Below, one piece after another: positions 52,734 to 58,876 of a stretch of DNA of 62,024 bases. Within the stretch, counting starts at the first letter, position 1; the number at the start of each line of letters is the position of its first letter. Below the pieces are notes generated by a model that worked only from the letters and a program-made list of their open reading frames with translations, was not told where the DNA came from and ran no database searches. The stretch covers positions 1 to 62,024 of the forward strand of contig JADZCM010000053.1 in assembly GCA_020851555.1 (NCBI GenBank), written 5' to 3'. Position numbers and translations under genes: made by a program. Source of the stretch: Bryobacterales bacterium (GTDB taxonomy: Bacteria; Acidobacteriota; Terriglobia; Bryobacterales; Bryobacteraceae).

Positions 52734-54902
52734 CTACGCGTGTTCGTAGTAGCGGCTGTAATACATCGAGGACGAGTCCTCGGCGCAGTTCAGAACCGTG
52801 CCCAGCGGGTTCACCCCGGAATTCTGGAGAATCATCTGAGCCCGCTGGATCAAGCGCCTGGAGGTGCTCCGCGCCCGCACGACCAGCAACACGCCATCCG
52901 CCTGTGCGCCCAGGACGCGGGCGTCCGCAACGGCCAGAAGGGGAGGCGTGTCCAGGATGACGAACCGGAAGGCGGATGACATGTCCTTCAAGAACAGCCT
53001 CATCCGCTCCGAGTTGAGCAGGGCCACCGGGTTGGGGGGCTTGGGCCCGGCGATGACCAGGGAAAGCCCCGGCTGGTCCGTCTGGTGAACCTTCACCGCG
53101 GGCCTGTGGCCCGAGAGGAACAGGCTGAGGCCGTCCTGGCCGTCCACGCCGAAGGCTTGGGCGAGCGACGGCTGCCTGAGATCCGTTTCCACCAGCAGCG
53201 TCGTGGCCCCGCTGTCCGCCAAGGTTCTGGCCAGTTCGCAGGCGACGGTGGACTTGCCCTCGGATGGCACCGCCGAAGTCACCATGATCACTCTCAGCTC
53301 GCGGTCGGACTGCGAGAGCAGGAGCGACGTGCATACCGCCCGCACACTCTCCGCAACGTCGGGCGGGGGCAGCGCGCTGTGCGCCGTCACCGTCTGGGAG
53401 ATACTGAGCGTCCCGTCGGCTGGCGGAGGAAGCTGGGCGCGCCCCGATCGCCCGTTCGTCTGCCACGTGGCCAGGTACTTGGCTGTAGGCACGGCGCCCA
53501 GAGTGGGCAGCCTGGTGTGCTCTTCCATTTCTTCCACCGTCGAGAGCGAATCATCCCAATAGTCCCGCAGGATGGCGATGCCTACCCCCAGCGTGAGACC
53601 AAGCAGAGCCGCCCACGCCAGGTTCATGACGACCCGGGGCTGCTCCACCCGGCTATTCGGCTGCCCCGGTTCGACCACCTGCACATTGCCGAACTCGCCG
53701 GTCGGCTGCACGCTGGTCTGCTTCAACCGCTCCAGCACCCCTTCGTACAACTTCTGATTCGTCTCAGCCTCGCGCCGCAGGATGTTGTACTGGATGATCG
53801 CGGTGTTGTACTTGTTCATCAAGTCCTTCTGCTCGCCCATGGCGCCCGAGGTGATATGCAGCCTCGCCCTCGCCGTCTCAAGATCCAACTGCGCCTGCTG
53901 GACGGCCTGCGCGAGGGCCGCGGCTTTCTCCCGGTTGAGCTGCTGCTGCGCCAGCTTGATCTCGTCCCGCTTGGCGATCACCGCCGGCCACTGGTCGCCG
54001 AATCTCGACGTCAGGTTCCCCAGATCGTTCTCGAGCTGAACCAGACGCGTCCCCAGCCCCACAATGGTCGGCGTCATGAGCCGCTCGGGAAAGGTGTCCA
54101 ACTTGGTCTCTTGGAGCGTCTTCAGGCGCGCCGTGGCCACCATGGCCTCGACTTCGGCCTCCGTGGCGTTCTGATCGAGAGCCGAGAATTTCCGCTGGGG
54201 AAGGCCCGCCTGATCCGGGGCGACGGGTACGATATCCTTCTTCTTCGCGTAGGCCGCCAGGCTGTGTTCCGAGGCCTCCACTCTCCGTTCGAGGATCTCG
54301 AGTTCTCTCTGAAGGTACTCCCGGGCCTTCTCCCTGGTGAGTTGACGGCTCTCCAGCAACAGTTTTTCGTACTCCTCCGCGAAGAGGTTCACCACCCGGG
54401 CCGCCGTCTCGGGGCGGGGAGCCAGGTAGCTGATCCGGAAAAGCTGGCTGAGCGGCACCCTCCTCACTTCGAACCGGCCGTAGACCATGTCGGCTTCCTT
54501 CTCCAGGTCGCTGCCGTCGGGTTCCGCCTTCAGCCGCTCCGCCACGCGCGACGCCAGGGTGCCCCCTCTAAGAACCTGATCCTGGGTCGCGAGGAAGGCC
54601 TCGTAGTAGCCTCCCCCCCCGGAATCGGCCACGTCCCTGTAAGGCAGGACTTGCACCGGGTCCGGTCTGACCTGGAGCAAAGCCGTGGACCTGTACAGAG
54701 GAGTAGACAGGAAAGTTACGACCGCGGTCGGCACAATGACCAGCAGCGCGACGAACACGATCAGCAGCGTCCGCCGCTTGATCCCCCGCAAGATCGGCTG
54801 GAAGTCCAGGATCCTGGTTTGACGGCCGGGATCGGGCTCCTGCATCAGGGGAGGTTGCGCGACCGGGTATCCGGAAGCGTTCCTTTTTACGATTTCGTTC
54901 AT
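52734..54902 (-). CDS. Chain-length determinant/BY-kinase (Wzc-like)
   Basis: A 722-aa polysaccharide co-polymerase with a C-terminal tyrosine kinase. The Wzz domain begins after a short cytosolic tail with a membrane helix (RTLLIVFVALLVIVPTAVVTFL); a long coiled-coil periplasmic region (about 180-410) follows, then a second helix (VVMNLAWAALLGLTLGVGIAIL). The kinase domain has Walker A SAVPSEGKSTVACELARTL (about 543-561), Walker A-prime LLVETDLRQPS and Walker B FVILDTPPLLAVADA. The last nine residues contain a tyrosine cluster (Y714, Y715, Y718, Y719), the autophosphorylation tail. It would control chain length together with the Wza-like channels at the far end of the run. Confidence 0.93.
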   Translation of the reverse strand: MNEIVKRNASGYPVAQPPLMQEPDPGRQTRILDFQPILRGIKRRTLLIVFVALLVIVPTAVVTFLSTPLYRSTALLQVRPDPVQVLPYRDVADSGGGGYYEAFLATQDQVLRGGTLASRVAERLKAEPDGSDLEKEADMVYGRFEVRRVPLSQLFRISYLAPRPETAARVVNLFAEEYEKLLLESRQLTREKAREYLQRELEILERRVEASEHSLAAYAKKKDIVPVAPDQAGLPQRKFSALDQNATEAEVEAMVATARLKTLQETKLDTFPERLMTPTIVGLGTRLVQLENDLGNLTSRFGDQWPAVIAKRDEIKLAQQQLNREKAAALAQAVQQAQLDLETARARLHITSGAMGEQKDLMNKYNTAIIQYNILRREAETNQKLYEGVLERLKQTSVQPTGEFGNVQVVEPGQPNSRVEQPRVVMNLAWAALLGLTLGVGIAILRDYWDDSLSTVEEMEEHTRLPTLGAVPTAKYLATWQTNGRSGRAQLPPPADGTLSISQTVTAHSALPPPDVAESVRAVCTSLLLSQSDRELRVIMVTSAVPSEGKSTVACELARTLADSGATTLLVETDLRQPSLAQAFGVDGQDGLSLFLSGHRPAVKVHQTDQPGLSLVIAGPKPPNPVALLNSERMRLFLKDMSSAFRFVILDTPPLLAVADARVLGAQADGVLLVVRARSTSRRLIQRAQMILQNSGVNPLGTVLNCAEDSSSMYYSRYYEHA

Positions 54903-54982
54903 AGTCTCATCCGCCGTAGTTCATCCTGAGCTGTTCTGGCTGGCCAGTGGCTTTGAGAAGTTGGAGTCATCTGCCTGCCCTC

Positions 54983-55411
54983 CTATGGCGCCACGGTGGA
55001 CCTTGCCGCTTCCACCGGCCCCGCGCTCTGGAACTCCAGGAGCCTGCCCGGACTGGAAGCACTGTACCCGCGCAGCAGCCCGGCCAGAGACCGCAACTCC
55101 TGATCGAGCCATTCCATGTCCCGGCGCAGGTAAAACAGCAAAGCCACCAGATTCTCGGTAGTGGCCGCGTTTGTGTCATGCTCGATCCCGGCAGACAGCG
55201 GGTTGGGCGCCGGACTGCTGAGCAGTCGAGGCATCCGGCCGTGCTGGGAGGAAGCTGAACTCGACTGGTCCATGAACCGGCACACTAGTGTGCGCACCAA
55301 ATCGGCCAGGCTGCGCGCCCCTTGCTCGTTGCAGAGACGCTGGAGTTGGCCGTACTCGTTCTCGGTGAGCCTGAAAGAAACCAGATGGGTTCTAGGGTTC
55401 GTCACTGCCAT
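54983..55411 (-). CDS. Ribbon-helix-helix-like small protein, unknown role
   Basis: A 142-aa protein with no family I can name. Residues 10-50 (LVSFRLTENEYGQLQRLCNEQGARSLADLVRTLV) follow the ribbon-helix-helix pattern of MetJ/Arc-type DNA-binding proteins: a short strand, then two helices. The middle (about 50-80) is Ser/Pro-rich. Residues about 85-125 (NLVALLFYLRRDMEWLDQELRSLAGLL) look like an amphipathic or coiled-coil helix for oligomerisation. It lies between the antiterminator and the Wzc gene, where a local transcription regulator would fit. A similar N-terminal fold is sometimes used for RNA binding or as an antitoxin; neither is supported here. Confidence 0.6.
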   Translation of the reverse strand: MAVTNPRTHLVSFRLTENEYGQLQRLCNEQGARSLADLVRTLVCRFMDQSSSASSQHGRMPRLLSSPAPNPLSAGIEHDTNAATTENLVALLFYLRRDMEWLDQELRSLAGLLRGYSASSPGRLLEFQSAGPVEAARSTVAP

Positions 55412-55431
55412 GGAAGTACAACTCCGTTAAG

Positions 55432-55455
55432 AGGCCGGCGCTTGGCGGCCGGCCT
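55432..55455 (-). other. GC-rich hairpin downstream of the antiterminator gene
   Basis: On the minus strand AGGCCGGC, an 8-nt loop and GCCGGCCT form a perfect 8-bp stem in the 94-bp gap between the antiterminator gene and the ribbon-helix-helix-like gene. It is followed by CTTAA rather than a run of T, so it is not a strong intrinsic terminator, but it could act as a pause or attenuator, or as a binding site in the RNA. Its position, after the antiterminator and before all other genes of the run, makes it worth testing. Confidence 0.45.
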
Positions 55456-55505
55456 GGATCGCCGCGGAAAGCCCCGGGGAAAGTGCCCTCGGTATTCCGC
55501 TGAAA

Positions 55506-56129
55506 CTAAGGACGTAGCTGTGAATGCTGGGCGGCTTGGCGCTGCGGGAAGACCTTGCCCTCGACGGGGTTTCGCGGCCCTTTCGAAGCCGCACCCTGCC
55601 GGCTGACGGGACGGGCCCACTCGGCGTCGATCTCGACCGCCACTGCCCTCTGCAACAGGGTCACCGAGAGGATCAGCCGGCTGCGGTTCTTCATCGCCAC
55701 CAGGATCCCCTCCAGCCCCTCCAGCGGCCCTCGCTCGATGCACACCGTATCGCCCAGACGGGGCATCGGCCAGGGACGCACGTTCAGACCTGAGCTTAGC
55801 GCCGTGCGGATCGCTTCGATCTCGCTCTCTCGCACCGGGACGGGCGTCTGCCCGATGCCCAGAACCCGCAGGACCCCCGGGGTTGTGAGGACCGGCAGCA
55901 CCCGCCGGCTCCAATCCAGCCGGCAGAACAGATAGCCCGGGAAGAGCGGCAGGTGGACCTGAGCCTGCCGGTCCGACCACTGCCGCCTGGCGGAGTACAG
56001 GGGAAGATACTGCGTCACCCCCTTGTTCTCCAACACCTGAGAGACCTGTTTCTCGTATCGCGGCCGTACCTGGAGGGCATACCACGGAACTGCTGGTTCG
56101 GTCTCAAAGTCTTTCATTTTCAATAGCAT
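55506..56129 (-). CDS. NusG-family antiterminator (UpxY/RfaH/LoaP-like)
   Basis: A 207-aa NusG paralogue. Residues about 15-110 are the NGN domain: WYALQVRPRYEKQVSQVLENKGVTQYLPL, HLPLFPGYLFCRLDWS, and VLTTPGVLRVLG. Residues about 130-180 are a KOW-type domain (LGDTVCIERGPLEGLEGILVAMKNRSRLILSV). Specialised NusG proteins of this kind bind RNA polymerase and carry it through long surface-polysaccharide operons. It is the first gene of the minus-strand run. I favour ATG 56129 (AGGCAAC upstream) or 56117; an ATG at 56273 would add 48 unrelated residues. The C-terminal 30 residues are basic and disordered. Self-regulation through its own leader is possible. Confidence 0.85.
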   Translation of the reverse strand: MLLKMKDFETEPAVPWYALQVRPRYEKQVSQVLENKGVTQYLPLYSARRQWSDRQAQVHLPLFPGYLFCRLDWSRRVLPVLTTPGVLRVLGIGQTPVPVRESEIEAIRTALSSGLNVRPWPMPRLGDTVCIERGPLEGLEGILVAMKNRSRLILSVTLLQRAVAVEIDAEWARPVSRQGAASKGPRNPVEGKVFPQRQAAQHSQLRP

Positions 56130-56166
56130 ATTCTGTTGCCTGGACTCTGGCGCTGCCTCGTCCGGA

Positions 56167-56178
56167 CAAGCTGCCGCC
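56167..56178 (-). promoter_or_regulatory. ops-like 12-mer in the antiterminator leader
   Basis: The minus strand reads GGCGGCAGCTTG. The ops element that recruits RfaH in enterobacteria is GGCGGTAGNNTG, so nine of ten defined positions match. It lies 38 nt upstream of the proposed ATG at 56129. If translation instead began at 56273 it would be inside the coding part. A one-mismatch match is expected a few times by chance in 62 kb, so the support is its position, not its sequence alone. Confidence 0.35.
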
Positions 56179-56235
56179 ATTTCAGCCACATCGGCGTGTT
56201 CCCAAATTACCCTCTGTTGATGTTGCTTCAGACAA

Positions 56236-56252
56236 AGCAATTCGAATTCCCA
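56236..56252 (-). promoter_or_regulatory. Possible sigma-54-type promoter of the EPS operon
   Basis: On the minus strand TTGGGAATTCGAATTGCT has the GG-N10-GC spacing of RpoN promoters with a good -12 half (ATTGCT) but a poor -24 half (TGGGAA against TGGCAC). A start point near 56226 would give a leader of about 97 nt containing the ops-like 12-mer. GG-N10-GC is common by chance. The neighbouring sigma-54 activator gene gives a reason to consider it. Confidence 0.25.
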
Positions 56253-56651
56253 ACCGCTGCATTTCGTATACATTCAGAATCGAAATAGTACTATTGCCGC
56301 ACAATCCTGGGCAGATTGGAGTTAACTGCGTCGGTGCGGTTGGCTCTAGGACTATCGATAGGGTTGATGTAGCCGGGCATACTCCTTCCCCAGACCGGGT
56401 GTGGAAGAAGTGTTGCCCTTCAATCCAAGTCTTTTTCCTTCTAATCGACTCTTTGGGCCAATTCGGGAACGTTTCGCGTCAGATGCGGCGTTCGCCATCC
56501 CGAACAAGGCCGTTCCTGAGGTGCTATCCTGGATTTCGTAGGCTGGGGCGCCTGAGTCTGCCGATGGCGGTGTCAAGGCGGCAAGTGATTGGTTTAGTGA
56601 TGATTACCGGCTTCGGTCACTCGCGCTCCCAGACACAGGTTCTTCTTCAGA

Positions 56652-57302
56652 GTGAAGTGTGTGCGTAGCGAGTCCACAATTCGACTATGCTTCTCCCCGG
56701 AAGTTCGGCTCTCGAGCGGCGGTCCGGCCGTCTTTCTTGACCGGGACGGCGTGATCAACCGGAAGATCCCTGGCGGCTATGTCACGGATTGGCGGCACTT
56801 TGAGTTCGTGCCCGGCATCCTCCCCGCCATGGCGTCCCTGGCGGAACTGGGCGTTCCGGTCATCGTCATCTCCAACCAGGCATGCGTCGGCAAGGGACTG
56901 CTGAGCCGGCGCCTGCTCTCCGGCATGACGCAGCGTTTCACCCGGTTTGTCCGAGAGGGCGGGGGGCGCATCGACGCCGTGTATTACTGCCCGCACACCG
57001 CCGAGTCCGGGTGCGGATGCCGCAAGCCGCGGCCAGGAATGCTGGAGCGGGCGGCGCGTGACTTCGCGATCGATCTGCGGGCGTCCGTCTTCGTCGGCGA
57101 CAGCCCCACGGATGTCGAAGCAGCGGCTGCGGTTGGTTGTGCTTCGATTGTGCTGCTTGGGCAGGAGGACTCGGTGGACGCCTACCCTCCGGGCTGCGCT
57201 TTCGTTCGCTCGGCCGGCGATCTCCCCGAAGCTGTTGTCAACGCTCTGAGATCCCGAACCCGTGAGTCCCTGCCGGCTCACACCGGTGGTTGTACCTCAT
57301 AA
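56652..57302 (+). CDS. gmhB: D-glycero-D-manno-heptose-1,7-bisphosphate 7-phosphatase (HAD family)
   Basis: A 216-aa HAD phosphatase. AVFLDRDGVINRKIPGGYV holds the nucleophile Asp and acid/base Asp (DRDG), VIVISNQACVGKG is motif II, and YYCPHTAESGCGCRKPRPGM carries the GmhB zinc site (C-x-H ... C-x-C) with motif III Lys. VFVGDSPTDVEAAAAVG is motif IV. GmhB removes the 7-phosphate of heptose-1,7-bisphosphate. It is the only pathway gene on this side; hddA and an hddC-like gene are at the far left. The start is GTG at 56652 or GTG at 56661; neither has a strong ribosome binding site. Its 3' end overlaps the oppositely oriented PilZ gene by 25 bp. Confidence 0.92.
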   Translation: MKCVRSESTIRLCFSPEVRLSSGGPAVFLDRDGVINRKIPGGYVTDWRHFEFVPGILPAMASLAELGVPVIVISNQACVGKGLLSRRLLSGMTQRFTRFVREGGGRIDAVYYCPHTAESGCGCRKPRPGMLERAARDFAIDLRASVFVGDSPTDVEAAAAVGCASIVLLGQEDSVDAYPPGCAFVRSAGDLPEAVVNALRSRTRESLPAHTGGCTS

Positions 57303-57688
57303 GGCCCTTCGGCGGCTGGCCGCCGGGCAGGCATGTCTGGGGGGTCCCTGTGCGGATCTTGCATCTGCAAGGCGTAGTCCACGATCGCGCATCGGTAGCG
57401 AAATGGTGACCCGGAGTCTTCCGCCGCAGCTTGTACAACCTTGCCCAGACACACCAGGGCCGCCGACTCCATCCCCCGGCCCAGGAGTCCCTCCAGTTCC
57501 AGGTCGATCTCGATCAGCTCACCAATGACGAAGGTTTCTGCGGCCGTAAAACAGACTCCGTCACAATTCAGGTCCTCCGTCCGGGCGGAGCAACCCTGCG
57601 CCGAACCCAGACGTCTGACTCGGGCATGCAAATGAAGTGGCAACCGGGGCCGGCGTCTTCGTTCAGCGTCCTTTTCGGATCGGTCCAT
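57278..57688 (-). CDS. PilZ-domain protein
   Basis: A 136-aa single-domain PilZ-like protein, the usual c-di-GMP receptor fold. The arginine motif is at residues 11-15 (RRRPR, R-x3-R) just after a charged start. The second motif reads D39-L-N-C-D-G44 (EDLNCDGVCF), with Asn where Ser is normal in D/N-x-S-x-x-G. FVIGELIEIDLELEG and LVCLGKVVQ fill the later strands. Weakened motif II leaves c-di-GMP binding uncertain. The start at ATG 57688 begins just before the motif; an ATG at 57769 would add 27 residues. Its position next to an EPS locus and regulators suggests a role in coupling polymer production to c-di-GMP. Confidence 0.72.
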   Translation of the reverse strand: MDRSEKDAERRRRPRLPLHLHARVRRLGSAQGCSARTEDLNCDGVCFTAAETFVIGELIEIDLELEGLLGRGMESAALVCLGKVVQAAAEDSGSPFRYRCAIVDYALQMQDPHRDPPDMPARRPAAEGPYEVQPPV

Positions 57689-57844
57689 CTTCGGAGCCGC
57701 GTTCGACGCTGCACGCCGGCAACCACGGAAGGTGCCTCCAGCCGCCACTGCGGCCCGCAGCAGGATCATAAGTCATTCGCTAAAAAGACTTTATCGTGAA
57801 TCAGTACATTGGTTCCAGAGCGGAGCGTACCAGCGGTACTGTAA

Positions 57845-57871
57845 CTTTTTCGGGGAAAGATTCCCAAAAAG
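57845..57871. repeat. Interrupted inverted repeat upstream of the kinase-like gene
   Basis: CTTTTT, CG, GGGAA, AGA, TTCCC and AAAAAG make an 11-bp arm on each side, with a two-base bulge (CG) and a 3-nt loop. It ends four bases before the proposed -35 box. It could be an operator. A terminator seems unlikely because the flanking genes diverge from here. Confidence 0.5.
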
Positions 57872-57875
57872 TGGC

Positions 57876-57904
57876 TTGAATTGTGGGCCAGAAGGATCTA
57901 AAGT
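57876..57904 (+). promoter_or_regulatory. Possible sigma-70-type promoter for the kinase-like/activator pair
   Basis: TTGAAT (57876-57881), a 17-bp spacer and TAAAGT (57899-57904) match the -35 and -10 boxes at four of six positions each. The spacing is ideal and it lies about 70 bp upstream of the first gene, right after the inverted repeat. The match is moderate and alternative AT-rich sequences are near. Confidence 0.35.
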
Positions 57905-57972
57905 ATCAAGGTATAAGCCGATAAGGGTATCCGACCCTGTCCCAGGAGGTTCACATCGACGCCGCTGAGGGT

Positions 57973-58836
57973 ATGTTGCCGGTGACCGTGGGAGTTCCCG
58001 ACCCCCGCCGTGGCGACCGCGACGAAGTCCTGCAAGGGTTTCTGTTGGCGATCTCCCGGGTGGATGCGCTGCGGAGCGCTCAAGACCGCGTCTTCAGGCG
58101 CGCGTTGCGCGATCTGTCAGGACCGCTTACCGCGCTCGGAGGCTACTGCGGACTTCTGCTCGACCAGCGTCTCGGACCGTTAAGCCAGCAGCAACTTGAG
58201 GTGATCGGCCAAATGCAGCAGAATGTGGAGAGAATTGCGCGCCACCTCAATTCCACGATCCACCTCAGCCAGGGCGCACTGGACCCCTCGGAGGTTCACC
58301 TCCGGCCGGGGGACCTCACCGTGATTCTGGACCGCGCCGTCTCCGAGGCCACGCCGGGGGCGGAAGCGAGGGAGATCGACCTGCAACTGCACATCGACCC
58401 TCCGCTGGAGACACTGCACTTCGACCACGTTCTGATCTACGGTGTTTTTGCCTGTCTCGTCGGAAACGCTTGCCGGTTTACGGCGGTGCGGGGCGTGGTG
58501 GACATCCGGGCCTATCCGGTGAAGGCCGCCGAAGACCCCGAGACCAAACTCGGGCTGGCGGACGGCTCCGGGCAAGAGCGGCGGGCAAGGGATGCGTACA
58601 GAATCGACGTCAGAGATTCCGGACCTTCCATACCCGCCGCGCAGTTGGCGAGCGTCTTCGATCTCACGGCGGAGTGGCCGGACTGTTTTGAACGGTCGGA
58701 AAGTTGGCTCGAATTGGGGATGTGTAGGCTGATCATGCAAGCACACGGGGGGGAGGTTCATGTCGAGTCGGGTGAGAGCGGTACGGTCTTCTCGGTGATC
58801 TTGCCCCCCCATCCGTTGCGGGCGGCGACGGATTGA
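57973..58836 (+). CDS. Histidine kinase-like protein lacking the phospho-acceptor His
   Basis: A 287-aa cytoplasmic protein with no membrane segment. Residues about 38-100 resemble the HisKA dimerisation domain (FRRALRDLSGPLTALGGYCGLLL), but the position of the phospho-acceptor His in S-H-E-L-R-T-P-L is Arg46 (L-R-D-L-S-G-P-L). Residues about 140-285 are HATPase_c-like: the N box keeps Asn in LVGNACRF, the G1 box is degenerate (DVRDSGPSIP), and the end is GGEVHVESGESGTVFSVILP. It is probably a non-phosphorylating sensor or scaffold for the activator 40 bp downstream. A perfect AGGAGGT (57944-57950) lies too far upstream of the ATG but is correctly spaced for an in-frame ATC at 57955. Confidence 0.8.
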   Translation: MLPVTVGVPDPRRGDRDEVLQGFLLAISRVDALRSAQDRVFRRALRDLSGPLTALGGYCGLLLDQRLGPLSQQQLEVIGQMQQNVERIARHLNSTIHLSQGALDPSEVHLRPGDLTVILDRAVSEATPGAEAREIDLQLHIDPPLETLHFDHVLIYGVFACLVGNACRFTAVRGVVDIRAYPVKAAEDPETKLGLADGSGQERRARDAYRIDVRDSGPSIPAAQLASVFDLTAEWPDCFERSESWLELGMCRLIMQAHGGEVHVESGESGTVFSVILPPHPLRAATD

Positions 58837-58876
58837 TACGAGTTCAACACCAGTTCCTGCTGAGGCTATCAAGTCG

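Larger units (their letters stand above)
56130..56651. other. Divergent intergenic control region
   Basis: The only long stretch without a convincing gene. It separates the antiterminator gene (leftward) from gmhB (rightward). Its base composition is less GC-rich than the genes, with several AT-rich stretches around 56205-56300 and 56420-56450. Short open frames on both strands here have no recognisable protein features. It contains the sigma-54-like and ops-like elements listed separately. I see no tRNA, insertion sequence or clear repeat in it. Confidence 0.7.

Noticed and set aside
53085..54929. 614-codon open frame on the plus strand opposite Wzc
   Set aside because: It is the antisense shadow of a GC-rich gene. 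Its translation is rich in Arg, Gln and His with no motif, while the minus-strand Wzc is fully conserved.
56403..56416. Second GG-N10-GC element facing gmhB
   Set aside because: Poor match outside the GG and GC bases and more than 230 nt from the gene, so chance is the simplest explanation.
56294..56668. Possible small plus-strand gene of 124 codons in the intergenic region
   Set aside because: No motif, no clear ribosome binding site, and it overlaps the gmhB start in another frame.
57827..57839. GTACC-AGC-GGTAC palindrome
   Set aside because: Only 5-bp arms, which is expected by chance in this length; kept apart from the longer repeat at 57845.
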